From JAVBWO01 sp036677375 (GTDB lineage: Bacteria > Bacillota > Dehalobacteriia > UBA4068 > UBA4997), in contig JAVBWO010000005.1 in the NCBI GenBank assembly GCA_036677375.1, positions 1 through 64,000 of the forward strand: a DNA stretch of 64,000 nucleotides, given 5' to 3'. Shown in pieces: positions 53,438 through 61,970 of this stretch. Position 1 is the stretch's first letter, and every line of letters begins with the position of its first letter. The notes under the pieces were generated by a model. The model saw only the letters and a program-made list of their open reading frames with translations, had not been told where the DNA came from and made no database searches. The position numbers and the translations under genes were made by a program.

Positions 53438-53662
53438 ACCATCGCCTCCTTCAGACTTTCCCGCTTCTTTCCCGTTTCTTTCTGCGCTTTTTTCTACATT
53501 TATTTCTACGCGGCCGGTCATGGCAATATGTCTTCCGGGTGCAAAGGCTGCGGCATTGTCATCCTTTAGAAAACATTTAGGTATCTGCGCACATCTGTTT
53601 TTATTTTGCTTTTTGCTGAAAATCGCTTTGGTCTTTTGCACAAGCTATCCCGCCAACCATTC

Positions 53663-53691
53663 TTGAAAAAGTCAATACAGAAGCGTATAAT
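53663..53691 (+). promoter_or_regulatory. near-consensus sigma-A promoter of tupA
   Basis: TTGAAA (53663-53668) and TATAAT (53686-53691) with a 17-base spacer. The transcript would start near 53698, giving a leader of about 115 bases before tupA. Confidence 0.9.
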
Positions 53692-53697
53692 ATGATT

Positions 53698-53800
53698 TGG
53701 ATTGACTCCGAATCCATAATGCCTAACGTATCCCCCATACCATGGCGTTACGGACACTGGGTAGCTGTGGGAAACCGCGCTATCTCTCGAATTTAGAAAG
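53698..53800 (+). ncRNA. candidate molybdenum/tungsten cofactor riboswitch in the tupA leader
   Basis: The leader has GGATT-gactccg-AATCC at its start, then CCTAACG pairing with CGTTACGG, and further on GGGAAACCGCG. The elements CTCCGA, GGACA and GGAAACC are those I associate with the Moco RNA family and its tungsten-cofactor variant, which controls moa, mod and tup genes. The position directly upstream of a tungstate-binding protein gene supports this. I could not test the full fold, so this is a candidate only. Confidence 0.4.
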
Positions 53801-53813
53801 GAGAAACAAAAAG

Positions 53814-54698
53814 ATGAAAAAAGTATGGTTATTGTTGCTTGTCGCCCTTTTAGCTCTCGGCCTTCTGTGTGGCTGCGGCGGCAACGCAACGGATGATTCC
53901 GCCACAACAGACAATGGCGCCGCAGAATCGACGCCCACCCCGGAAAACCCTGTGATCCGCTTATCCACCACCACCTCGGTGAACGACTCCGGTCTCCTGC
54001 CCTATCTCCAACCCACTTTTGAAGCGGATACCGGCTACAAACTGGAGATTACCTCTAACGGAACCGGCGCCGCCATCAAATTAGGCGAGACCGGGGATGC
54101 CGACTGCCTCCTGGTGCATGCCAAAGCGGCTGAAGAAGAATTTGTCGCAAACGGCTACGGCGTGGAACGGGTTCCTTTCATGTATAACTATTTTGTGATC
54201 TTAGGACCGGAATCCGACCCGGCCGGCGTTAAAAATGCGGCTACCGCCGCCGACGCTTTTAAAGCAATCGCAACCGAAGGCAAAACCGGCTTCGTATCCC
54301 GGGGAGATGACAGCGGCACCAATAAAGCCGAATTGAATATCTGGAAAGCCGCCGGCTTAACGCCCGGCGCTAACGATGCCTGGTATATTTCCGCCGGAGC
54401 CGGTATGGGCGCCGCTTTGAACTTAGCCAGCGAAGGCCAGAATTATATCCTATCCGACAAGGGCACCTATCTTGCCAACAAAGCCAATCTGGATTTAAAT
54501 CTCTTGATGGAACAAAGCGATGAAATGAAAAACACCTATTCCGTCATTGCCGTCAATCCCGAGAAAAATCCCGATACCAACATCGAAGGAGCCAACGCTT
54601 TCATTAACTGGATCACCAGCAAAAAGGCTCTGGCTTTGATCGCCGAATACGGCAAGGCCGATTATGGTGAACCGCTTTTCTATGTCTTAGAAAAATAA
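53814..54698 (+). CDS. tupA: tungstate ABC transporter substrate-binding lipoprotein
   Basis: TupA binds tungstate outside the cell with very high affinity and delivers it to TupBC. The 294-residue protein has a signal peptide and lipobox LLCGC, a Thr/Asp/Pro-rich linker, and then the family start IRLSTTTSVNDSGLLPYL, followed by GTGAAIKLGETGDADCLLVHA and the SRGDDSGTNKAE loop that binds the oxyanion in TupA proteins. AAAGGAG precedes the ATG at 53814. It has its own promoter and a leader that may be a riboswitch. Tungsten here would serve aldehyde or formate oxidoreductases. Confidence 0.94.
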   Translation: MKKVWLLLLVALLALGLLCGCGGNATDDSATTDNGAAESTPTPENPVIRLSTTTSVNDSGLLPYLQPTFEADTGYKLEITSNGTGAAIKLGETGDADCLLVHAKAAEEEFVANGYGVERVPFMYNYFVILGPESDPAGVKNAATAADAFKAIATEGKTGFVSRGDDSGTNKAELNIWKAAGLTPGANDAWYISAGAGMGAALNLASEGQNYILSDKGTYLANKANLDLNLLMEQSDEMKNTYSVIAVNPEKNPDTNIEGANAFINWITSKKALALIAEYGKADYGEPLFYVLEK

Positions 54699-54868
54699 AC
54701 TTTACAAAATAAACTTTTTCTTTTAGTCGTTGGTTGCCCGTTCTATTGAACGTGAAAGCTAAACAAACGGGGGAACTGCACAAAAGTTTTGACAAGGCGC
54801 TTTTTAACTGTCAAAGAACCGGCACCAGCCGGGCGGCAATGCCGCTACCAGAATAACGTCAAGCCTTT

Positions 54869-54900
54869 GGGGGACAAGCATAATATGCTTGTCCCCCTTT
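54869..54900 (+). terminator. hairpin between tupA and tupB, probable terminator or attenuator
   Basis: GGGGGACAAGCAT and ATGCTTGTCCCCC pair perfectly over 13 bases around a three-base loop, followed by only three T. The short T run suggests partial termination, which would give more TupA than TupBC. Confidence 0.7.
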
Positions 54901-54918
54901 CCTGATTTAGGGTATAAT
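54889..54918 (+). promoter_or_regulatory. possible promoter of tupBC
   Basis: TTGTCC (54889-54894) in the 3' arm of the hairpin and TATAAT (54913-54918) are 18 bases apart, 40 bases before tupB. The -10 is perfect and the -35 fair. The overlap of the promoter with the hairpin is unusual. Confidence 0.45.
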
Positions 54919-54957
54919 AAAAAGAAATAACTGATCACAAGATGACGGGGAGATGCT

Positions 54958-55641
54958 TTGAACACTTTTTTAGAAGCCTTGAAACTTTTATTCGGCGCCG
55001 ACGCCGAGTTGCGGCACATTGTGGGCGTCACGTTGGAAATGTCTTTTTTCAGCACCAGCATCTCGGTGCTTTTAGGCATGCCCTTGGGCGTGCTCCTGGG
55101 TAGCCGTAATTTCCCCGGCAAACGTTATATCATGCGGGTCACCCAAACCCTGATGGGCCTGCCGCCGGTGGTGGCCGGTCTCATTGTCTTTATGCTTTTA
55201 TCCCGGAAAGGGCCTCTGGGCGCTTTTCATTTGCTTTTTTCCGTCCAGGCCATGGTCATTGCCCAGGTCATTCTCATTCTGCCTATCGTGGCGGGTCTCA
55301 CCGCCGCTTTGGTATCCGTGCGGGCGCCCCAAATTCAGGAAACCACCCGGGGAATTGGCTTGAGCCGCGGCAAAGAGGCCGTTCTTTTGCTTTACGAAAG
55401 CAAGACCCAATTGATTTCCGTAGTCATGACCGGCTTTGGCCGGGCCATCGCCGAAGTGGGAGCGGTTCAGCTGGTAGGAGGCAACATCCAGTACAAAACC
55501 AGGGTCATGACCACCGCCATCATGCTGGAAACCAATAAAGGCAATTTTGAGTTGGCCGTGGCTTTAGGCATTCTGCTTCTCTTGCTTTCCTTGATTGTCA
55601 ACTCCTTTGCGCAAAAGCTACAGGAGGAAAAAAATGATTGA
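54958..55641 (+). CDS. tupB: tungstate ABC transporter permease
   Basis: The 227-residue permease has five or six membrane helices and the binding-protein-dependent transport signature in RAPQIQETTRGIGLSRGKEA, the coupling loop to the ATPase, with VVMTGFGRAIAEVGAVQLVGG as the second TupB mark. The start is TTG after GGGGAG. It overlaps tupC by eight bases, so both are co-translated. It is 260 bases after tupA, with a hairpin and a possible second promoter in the gap. Confidence 0.93.
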   Translation: MNTFLEALKLLFGADAELRHIVGVTLEMSFFSTSISVLLGMPLGVLLGSRNFPGKRYIMRVTQTLMGLPPVVAGLIVFMLLSRKGPLGAFHLLFSVQAMVIAQVILILPIVAGLTAALVSVRAPQIQETTRGIGLSRGKEAVLLLYESKTQLISVVMTGFGRAIAEVGAVQLVGGNIQYKTRVMTTAIMLETNKGNFELAVALGILLLLLSLIVNSFAQKLQEEKND

Positions 55642-56323
55642 GATCCGCAATCTGCAAAAAACCTATAAAGGCAGAACCGTGCTGGACATCTCCTCTTTCA
55701 CCTTTGCGGCGGGGAAACGGTATGCCCTGTTAGGCAGCAACGGCTCTGGCAAAACCACCCTCTTGCGGATTCTAGCGGGCATTTTGCCGCCCAATGGAGG
55801 CGAGGTGCGTTTTGCTTGGGAAAAGAAACCCGGCGACGTTGCTTATATGCCTCAAAAGCCCTATGCCTTCAGCTATTCCGTGCTGAAAAATGTCGCTATG
55901 GCCCTGCCCCCCGGCGCTCATCCCCAAGCGGCAAGCCGGGTTTTGGAAAAGGTGGGCATGGGAGATTTTTTATTGCAAAAGGGTAGCCGTCTCTCCGGTG
56001 GCGAGACCCAGCGGGTGGCTTTTGCCCGCATCATGGTAGCCCCCCACCAAGTGCTGCTTTTGGACGAGCCAACTTCCGCCACGGATATTTTAGGCAATGA
56101 CCTGGTGGAGGCGGTACTCAATGAATACCTTGCGGTGCAGAGCTGCACCATGATCTTTGCCACTCATTCCCTGCCCCAGGCTCTGCGTTTGGCAGATGAC
56201 GCCCTCTTCATGGAAAATGGCGTCATCCGGGAATGGGGCTCGGCAGAACAGGTACTGTTGCATCCTCAAACACCGGAAGCCCGGCGGTTTCTCCATTTCT
56301 TCACCTTGCCCGGTCAAAAATAA
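55634..56323 (+). CDS. tupC: tungstate ABC transporter ATP-binding protein
   Basis: The 229-residue ATPase has Walker A LGSNGSGKTTLLR, the Q-loop MPQKPY, the signature RLSGGETQRVAFAR and Walker B VLLLDEPTSATD, then ATHSLPQALRLADDALFM with the switch histidine. AGGAGG is six bases before the ATG at 55634. It completes tupBC; a bidirectional terminator at 56482 ends the transcript. Confidence 0.94.
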   Translation: MIEIRNLQKTYKGRTVLDISSFTFAAGKRYALLGSNGSGKTTLLRILAGILPPNGGEVRFAWEKKPGDVAYMPQKPYAFSYSVLKNVAMALPPGAHPQAASRVLEKVGMGDFLLQKGSRLSGGETQRVAFARIMVAPHQVLLLDEPTSATDILGNDLVEAVLNEYLAVQSCTMIFATHSLPQALRLADDALFMENGVIREWGSAEQVLLHPQTPEARRFLHFFTLPGQK

Positions 56324-56481
56324 AAGAGCCGCCCACATCAAACAAAAAGGATGATCCCTATTAAAACGGCTAGGATTGGCCGCCATCAAAGTGCCGGCTT
56401 TTATGCCGGGCCTTGCATGTCTTTTCTTCAGCATATCGATATAGCAATCAGTTTGATCCATGCGGCGCATAAGCGCAAAAC

Positions 56482-56513
56482 AAAAGACGCATCCTTAAGG
56501 CTGCGTCTTTTTA
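56482..56513. terminator. bidirectional terminator between tupC and the 56555 gene
   Basis: AAAGACGCA and TGCGTCTTT pair over nine bases around a ten-base loop, with A and T runs on both sides. It serves converging transcripts of tupC and the minus-strand gene. Confidence 0.8.
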
Positions 56514-56554
56514 TGTATTGCAATATCCTTGCTGCTTTCGGCCGGTTTCACAAG

Positions 56555-57187
56555 CTACATGGCGTAGTCCACCTGAAATACCGTTTTGGCCGCTTTGGTA
56601 AAATCCCCCTGGGCGATGGTCTCGAAGGTCTTGCTTTGGCCGATTTTCAGATCCTGCACAAAAACGCTTCCTTTGCCCAAAATGGTGCCGCCTTCATCGT
56701 AATAAGTAACGGAAACCGAGATGACGGAGCAATCCTTACCGGAATTGTTGGTGATCTCACCGGTAGTCTGGGTCCAATCCAGAGTGCTCTCATATGTGGT
56801 AGTGAACTTGGTGGAAAAAGCAAATCCGTCGGCAGTGTTTTGCGTGTGGGAGGTACCAGAGGAATTCAACAAGACGATACGGTTCTTGCCGTCCCATTCC
56901 ACAGTCTTGCCTAATGCTTCTCCCGCCGACCGTAAAGGCAAGTAAACGGTGCCGTTATAGGTGAAAGGTTCCACCGCATTGCCTTCTGAGTCTTTCAGTT
57001 CCAGTTTGACGCCGTCGGCATAGAGCGTAATGTTCTCATATTGGATGGAGATGGTCCTTTGCAGAGAGGCACCCCAGGCATGACCGGCAAAGGCCAACAA
57101 AAAAGCCAGCATGATGATAGCCACAAGCAGGCCCTCCCTGCTTTTGCCAAGCATGACCGGAGCATCTTTTTCTTTTTTGTGAAACAT
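56555..57187 (-). CDS. exported protein with copper amine oxidase N-terminal-like and FxLyD-type domains
   Basis: A 210-residue protein with a single N-terminal membrane helix (about 22-40). Then follows a stalk-like copper amine oxidase N-terminal domain: ITLYADGVKLE, TYNGTVYLPLRSAGEALGKTVEWD, IVLL. A beta-rich C-terminal domain (about 135-210) carries NNSGKDCSVISVSVTYYDEGG and KIGQSKTFETIAQGD, as in the FxLyD domain of surface proteins. Both are adhesion or wall-related modules, not enzymes. GAGGAGG precedes the ATG at 57185-57187. It interrupts the housekeeping chain between tupC and rmuC. Confidence 0.8.
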   Translation of the reverse strand: MFHKKEKDAPVMLGKSREGLLVAIIMLAFLLAFAGHAWGASLQRTISIQYENITLYADGVKLELKDSEGNAVEPFTYNGTVYLPLRSAGEALGKTVEWDGKNRIVLLNSSGTSHTQNTADGFAFSTKFTTTYESTLDWTQTTGEITNNSGKDCSVISVSVTYYDEGGTILGKGSVFVQDLKIGQSKTFETIAQGDFTKAAKTVFQVDYAM

Positions 57188-57458
57188 CCTTTTTCCTCCT
57201 CTTTCTTTTCGCGTTTTCCAGGCCTGCGGCCCCACCGCTTTCCTCATTTAAATAGGGAAAGGTTCTGCTTTCATTTTACGCCGCGCCGTCTGAAAAATTT
57301 GTCGGCATGGGACAGGCTTCTCTGCAATTCGTCCGTCAAAATGCGGCATCCTTTGCAAAGCGCCGCGTCGTTTATAAAATACGCCAGCCCGTTTTACGGG
57401 CGGACGTATACCTAAAAAGATGCCATTTGAACAGGTTTTAAAGGGGCCGCAACCAATT
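57188..57458. other. spacer upstream of the 56555 gene
   Basis: No gene is supported; a 102-codon minus-strand frame lacks a ribosome site and has atypical composition. A hairpin at about 57378-57410 (outer ATACG/CGTAT, inner GCCCGT/ACGGGC) lies in the leader and may fold in the transcript. Confidence 0.4.
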
Positions 57459-57486
57459 AAAAAAAGACCTTGCTCAGGCCTTTTTT
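57459..57486. terminator. hairpin with A and T runs, probable terminator
   Basis: AAAAAAGaCCT and AGGcCTTTTTT pair, with one mismatch, around a short loop. Runs of A and T on both sides make it work in either direction. It lies between two minus-strand genes and would cut transcripts coming from rmuC. Confidence 0.5.
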
Positions 57487-57652
57487 GGTTTGTTCCTGTA
57501 TGAAAATGGTAACCGAGGGGGCAACTGGCTTTATAATACGGGCTAGCCCTCCGCATTCCCCCAAATGAAAACGGTGATTGGCTTGACGCTACCTTGGCTG
57601 CCGGGATAAACCGCTCATCTGCCGGATTTTTACCAACCGTAAATCAGACATG

Positions 57653-57682
57653 AAAAAAAATGCCGCCCCTTGGGGGCGGCAT
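57653..57682 (-). terminator. rho-independent terminator after rmuC
   Basis: On the minus strand ATGCCGCCCC and GGGGCGGCAT pair over ten bases around a three-base loop and are followed by eight T. It is about 12 bases past the rmuC stop. Confidence 0.9.
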
Positions 57683-57693
57683 GAGTCAAAAAA

Positions 57694-59058
57694 TCAGATG
57701 ATTTCCTCTTCACTTTCCGCATCACAGCTGTTTCCGTTATCCATCAGACCCAAGACCGCGCTGCATTCTTCCTCCGGTAAAACGGTAACGGAACGCAGCT
57801 TTTTCTGGATCTGGCGGGTCCTTACCCCCACCAGCTTGTCCAACTCGCTGTTGGCCTGTTCCAACCTTTGCTGAGTCGCTGCCAAAACGCCGGCGAATTT
57901 GTCGAATTCCACCTTTACCGCGCCCAAAACCTGCCAAACTTCGCCGGAGCGCTTCTGGATGGCCAAAGTGCGGAACCCCATTTGCAGGCTGTTCAAAAGG
58001 GCCGCCATGGTAGTGGGCCCTGCAATATTGATCTTATAATCCCGCTGTAGGATCTCAACCATGCCCCGCCTTACCACTTCGGCATATAGACCCTCAAAGG
58101 GTAAAAACATGATACCGAAATCGGTGGTATGAGGCGGATCGATGTATTTATCATGGATATCCTTGGCAAAAGATTTGATTGCCCTGTCCAACGCCGCCGC
58201 CGCTTGGGCGATCTCCGCGGGATTTCCCGCTTCGTAAGCGTCTACCAGCTTGGCATAAGTATCGCCGGGGAATTTGGAGTCAATGGGCAGGTAAACCAAA
58301 TTCTCGCCGTCTCCCGGCAGCTTGACGGCGTATTCCACCGGCTGTTTGCTGTTGGGCTTAGTCACCACGTTGACTTCATACTGCTCCGGCGCCAGAATCT
58401 CTTCTAGGATAGCCCCCAGCTGAATCTCCCCTAAAATACCCCGGGTTTTCACATTGGAAAGAACCTTTTTCAAGTCTCCCACGCCGTTTGCCAAAGTCTG
58501 CATCTCGCCAAGACCCCGGTAGACTTGTTCCAGTCTTTCGCTGACCAGTTTAAAGGATTGGCCGATGCGTTCCTCTAAGGTTTTTTGCAGCTTTTCGTCT
58601 ACTGTGGCTCGCATCTCTTCCAGTTTTTTGCCGTTTTCTTCCCGAAGGTCGGTCAGGGATTTCTCCACGGTGGCGCGGATGGCTTCCAGTTTTTCCTGGT
58701 TTTCCTGGGCAAAGGCGCGCATTCTTAAATCCATCCCCTGCAGTTGTTCATTGACCGTTTGCTGCAGCATGCGCTGCTTCTCATTGAGCTGGCTGTTCAA
58801 TTCGCCAAGACGGGTATCCTGCATCGCCGTGGTGGTTTTCTGATTTTCCGTCAGGAGCTCGCCCAGGAGCTTCATAGAAGCCTGGTTATTTTGCAAGGAC
58901 TCCTGACGGGTGGCCCGAGCTTCCTCCGCCATATCCCGGCGAGTCTTTTCCATTTGCTCCAAAAGGGGTTCGTAATCTGTTTCCGCTTTCTTGCTTCTGA
59001 CCGAAACAAGCAGCACAATAACCACGGCCAAAAGACCGATGATGATGTATTGTTCCAT
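57694..59058 (-). CDS. rmuC: DNA recombination protein RmuC
   Basis: RmuC limits recombination at inverted repeats; its exact activity is not settled, though the core resembles nucleases. The 454-residue protein has an N-terminal membrane helix (MEQYIIIGLLAVVIVLLVSV), a long coiled coil (about 25-170) and the RmuC core with KTRGILGEIQLGAILEEIL, then SKFPGDTYAKLVDA and the MFLPFEGLYAEVV block. The ATG at 59056-59058 follows GGAGGATCA. It is one of the genes inserted in the clostridial spm/cmk chain. Confidence 0.93.
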   Translation of the reverse strand: MEQYIIIGLLAVVIVLLVSVRSKKAETDYEPLLEQMEKTRRDMAEEARATRQESLQNNQASMKLLGELLTENQKTTTAMQDTRLGELNSQLNEKQRMLQQTVNEQLQGMDLRMRAFAQENQEKLEAIRATVEKSLTDLREENGKKLEEMRATVDEKLQKTLEERIGQSFKLVSERLEQVYRGLGEMQTLANGVGDLKKVLSNVKTRGILGEIQLGAILEEILAPEQYEVNVVTKPNSKQPVEYAVKLPGDGENLVYLPIDSKFPGDTYAKLVDAYEAGNPAEIAQAAAALDRAIKSFAKDIHDKYIDPPHTTDFGIMFLPFEGLYAEVVRRGMVEILQRDYKINIAGPTTMAALLNSLQMGFRTLAIQKRSGEVWQVLGAVKVEFDKFAGVLAATQQRLEQANSELDKLVGVRTRQIQKKLRSVTVLPEEECSAVLGLMDNGNSCDAESEEEII

Positions 59059-59062
59059 TGAT

Positions 59063-59250
59063 CCTCCTATGATGCTACTATGTTGCTCCCGTGTTATTCC
59101 TGCGTCATTCCTGTGTTGCTCTAATTTTGCCGTTGGCATGATTGTATTCTATGTTGTTTCTATATTGTTTGTTTTTATGTTAATTGTTTTATGATGTTTC
59201 ACCTATGTTTTATGTGACCCTGCTATGACATATCTACATATCTTTTAATC
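59063..59250. repeat. degenerate TGTTG/TATGTT-rich tract upstream of rmuC
   Basis: Plus-strand units such as ATGTTGCTC, GTGTTATTCC, GTGTTGCTC, TATGTTGTTTC, TATATTGTTTG recur at about 10-13 base spacing. No coding frame or promoter is evident. It is another of the low-order repeats seen between genes here. Confidence 0.45.
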
Positions 59251-59327
59251 TGTATCCTTTATTTCCTGATTGCTTTATGCTTTCATCAATTCTGCATCAG
59301 GAATCCATCAGGCGACTCCGGCAAATG

Positions 59328-60476
59328 TTAGGCACAGACAACGGTCAGCGTCTGCCACACTCTGGCCCAGGCCTGCTGCCATATCAAGGAAAACGTATGC
59401 CGCTTCACCGAAGAATCCGCCAATAGGTCTACCGTGACCTGATTGCCGGAAGCATCACTGTAGGTGATGGTACCCAGCACATCGCCTTCTTGAACCGGCG
59501 CCTCAATGCTCTCCGGTAAGTCAATGACCGGGTCGGGCAAACGATAATCGTCTTGGGGGATCAGCATAGCACAGGTTTCAGCAGTCACGGCTTTGATCGT
59601 GCCTTTTTTACCGTTATTCACTGTTATGGTAGCGATCTCCTGCCCTTTTTCGCAAAGCTCCCGTTTGTAGAAATGATTGAAACCGTATTCCAGCAATTTG
59701 ATGGATTCGTTGTACATATCACTGCAATGCAGAACCACGGCAATCAAGCGCTTGCCGTCTTTTTCGGCGCTTGAGACCAGGCAGTTCCCTGCTTCTTTGG
59801 TATAGCCGTTTTTCATGCCGGTGGCATACTCATACTTTTTTAAGAGATCGTTGCCGTTATAGACGACCCTGTCATACTCCCCGATCTCCCAAGGCAGCTG
59901 GTGTTTTGGGGTCTTGATGACTTCCCGGAAAAAATCATAAGCATAGACCTCCCTGGCCAGCATGGCCAGATCATAAGCGGAAGTATAATGTTCGCAGCTT
60001 TCCAAACCGTAGCAATTGGCAAAGTGGGTATCCTTTAAACCCAGCTCGGCCACTTTCTCGTTCATCTTTTCCACAAAGGCCGCTTCGGAGCCGGATACGG
60101 CGTAAGCCAACATTTGGGCCGCGTCATTGGCGGATTTCAACAGCATGGCGTAGAAGAGATCCCGCAATGTTTGAGTCTCCCCCGGTTCCAGCCAGATGCT
60201 GGACTCCCCGGCATTGACAAAATCGGTGGGCACGGTAACGCTTCCATCCAAGTCATTGCCGGACTCCATAACCAAGAGAGCCGTAACAATTTTGGTGGTG
60301 CTGGCATTGGGCAAGGAAGTATGGGCATCCTGTTCAAATAAAACAGCGCCGCTGTCCACATCAATGAGGACGGCCCCCTTGGCCGGCAGCGTCAGTTCCG
60401 GGGTGTCCGCCATGGCAGGCACGGCGGGAATACTAAGTAATAGCGTCAAAAAAAAGCAAACCAAAGCTTTCTTCAC
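59328..60476 (-). CDS. dacF: D-alanyl-D-alanine carboxypeptidase (DacF/PBP5-like)
   Basis: The enzyme trims the last D-Ala of peptidoglycan stem peptides. The 382-residue protein has a signal peptide ending at about AMA-D, the catalytic SxxK in PNASTTKI, the SxN motif in LLKSANDAAQ, and a third motif KNG in GMKNGYTKEAG, where KTG is usual. A C-terminal PBP5-type domain follows from about 280. I start at the GTG at 60474-60476 (VKKALVCFFL) with GAGG nine bases upstream; an ATG three codons earlier is possible. Its place beside ytfJ and spmAB suggests a sporulation-linked DacF. Confidence 0.88.
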   Translation of the reverse strand: MKKALVCFFLTLLLSIPAVPAMADTPELTLPAKGAVLIDVDSGAVLFEQDAHTSLPNASTTKIVTALLVMESGNDLDGSVTVPTDFVNAGESSIWLEPGETQTLRDLFYAMLLKSANDAAQMLAYAVSGSEAAFVEKMNEKVAELGLKDTHFANCYGLESCEHYTSAYDLAMLAREVYAYDFFREVIKTPKHQLPWEIGEYDRVVYNGNDLLKKYEYATGMKNGYTKEAGNCLVSSAEKDGKRLIAVVLHCSDMYNESIKLLEYGFNHFYKRELCEKGQEIATITVNNGKKGTIKAVTAETCAMLIPQDDYRLPDPVIDLPESIEAPVQEGDVLGTITYSDASGNQVTVDLLADSSVKRHTFSLIWQQAWARVWQTLTVVCA

Positions 60477-60616
60477 ACATATCATCCTCGTTTCACAGAA
60501 TGGTGATACAGTTATCCTAAAAATTTGCAAATTAATATAGTTTTCTGCTTTGAATAAAAAAAATCCTGCCTGCGACAGGATTTTTTCATAAGCCTTTGTG
60601 ATTTTTTATGAATGCT

Positions 60617-61048
60617 TTATTCTGTTTTCTCAGTGGACGAATTCACCGTCACATTCTCCTGCTTCTTGGCCTGCTTTTTGCTGTGCCAAGCCTGAACTTG
60701 CTGAAAAATGCCGGGAACGGCTTCCACCAGTTTTTCCGCCGTGCCGCCCGTCTGTTCCACCGGAACAAAGCGAACCACGTTGTCGGTGACGGCGATGAAG
60801 CCCAAAGGCGCTACGGTGAGGCCGCCGCCGGAACCGCCGCAAAACGCGGCGTTATTGGCGCCGCTATCCTTCCCTTTGCCGTATTCGCCGCCGCCTGCCA
60901 CAAAACCGCAGGTCACTTTGGATAAAGGAATGATGTGACAATTTTCACCAACTGTCATCATAGTACCTACCACCGTATTAGCATCTACCATCTGCCGGAG
61001 ATTGCTCATGGCTGTCTGCAACAGGCTGTCGATTTCTTTTTCCGCCAT
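60617..61048 (-). CDS. ytfJ: GerW-family sporulation protein YtfJ
   Basis: A 143-residue protein of the GerW/YtfJ family, needed in Bacillus for germination in response to some nutrients. The core is VVGTMMTVGENCHIIPLSKVTCGFVAGGGEYG, then GGSGGGLTVAPLGFIAV, the family mark. Its start overlaps the DUF2953 gene by 71 bases, the usual ytfI-ytfJ pairing. The Lys- and Gln-rich tail is not conserved in the family. Confidence 0.93.
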   Translation of the reverse strand: MAEKEIDSLLQTAMSNLRQMVDANTVVGTMMTVGENCHIIPLSKVTCGFVAGGGEYGKGKDSGANNAAFCGGSGGGLTVAPLGFIAVTDNVVRFVPVEQTGGTAEKLVEAVPGIFQQVQAWHSKKQAKKQENVTVNSSTEKTE

Positions 61049-61754
61049 TTCTCTTCCTCCTTATCATTTCTTGTAAAAAGAAAATTCCTACCGTTAAGAG
61101 AGCTGCCAAGTCTGTCCTGATCTGAAGCAAACCGCCGCCGGTCAGCAATGGGCCGTCGGGGTCAAGAGCAATATTAACTTGAGGGTCCGGGAAGCGCGCC
61201 ACCCGATAGCTAATGATACCGAAGACCCAACCGATCACCGTACGGATACCGCCCCCCGCCAAAGCTGCTATCATGGGGGAACCACCTAAGACCAAAGAAA
61301 CTTCGGCTTTTTCAATAACAAGAGCCCCCAGGGCTTTTTCCATCAATTCGGGCGTCACCGGCAATTTATTCCCCAAAAGCTTCTCCGCTTTCTTGAGAAT
61401 GGCAAGCTCTTCTTCTTGATCTTCTTGATTCCCTTGATCTGCTTCTGCCGGTTCTCCTTGTTTTTCGGTGTTTTTTCTACCCAGTATCTTGTCTAAACCG
61501 GTTAAGGCATCCTGCCACCAGGATACGGTTCTTTCAAAAGTAAAGAGCTTAGTCTTGAGACCGGGAAAAGGCAAGATAGAACAAGTAATGGCAATTTGCT
61601 GGCCCAACCGAAAATCACAGGCAAAGCGCAGGGGAAACCAAAGCAAAAAAAGAACCGCTGACCCGGCAATGAACCAGCCTATGCCAATCAGGCCCCAAAG
61701 CTTGGACGCAATGAGCACAAGCGCCAAAACCAAAAAAATCAGCTGCCGCTTCAT
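60978..61754 (-). CDS. ytfI: DUF2953 protein (YtfI-like)
   Basis: A 258-residue membrane protein of DUF2953, partner of GerW/YtfJ in spore formers. It has an N-terminal membrane segment pair (about 1-40), an acidic Glu/Gln-rich linker (about 100-120) and the conserved core GGSPMIAALAGGGIRTVIGW before a beta segment and a C-terminal helix. The ATG at 61752-61754 follows GGGAAGG. The 3' end overlaps ytfJ by 71 bases. Its biochemical role is unknown. Confidence 0.85.
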   Translation of the reverse strand: MKRQLIFLVLALVLIASKLWGLIGIGWFIAGSAVLFLLWFPLRFACDFRLGQQIAITCSILPFPGLKTKLFTFERTVSWWQDALTGLDKILGRKNTEKQGEPAEADQGNQEDQEEELAILKKAEKLLGNKLPVTPELMEKALGALVIEKAEVSLVLGGSPMIAALAGGGIRTVIGWVFGIISYRVARFPDPQVNIALDPDGPLLTGGGLLQIRTDLAALLTVGIFFLQEMIRRKRNGGKRNRQPVADSHEQSPADGRC

Positions 61755-61970
61755 ATGGCCTTCCCTTGCTTTTTCCGAGACTTTGGCCAGAGCATGGCGT
61801 TTCAACTCCTTTTTGGCTATTCTGCACTGCAAGACATTCCCTTATACTCCGTTCCTTATGGAAAACGGCAAAAAGCATCGCCAGAATATGGTTATTGCAT
61901 ATTTCCTCCGGCCGCTCACGTCTCTGATTACGGAAACCATGAAAAATCAAATCAATCCAATTACGATTTT

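Noticed and set aside
57248..57556. 102-codon minus-strand open frame between rmuC and the 56555 gene
   Set aside because: There is no ribosome site, it contains two hairpins with runs of A and T, and its composition is not protein-like.
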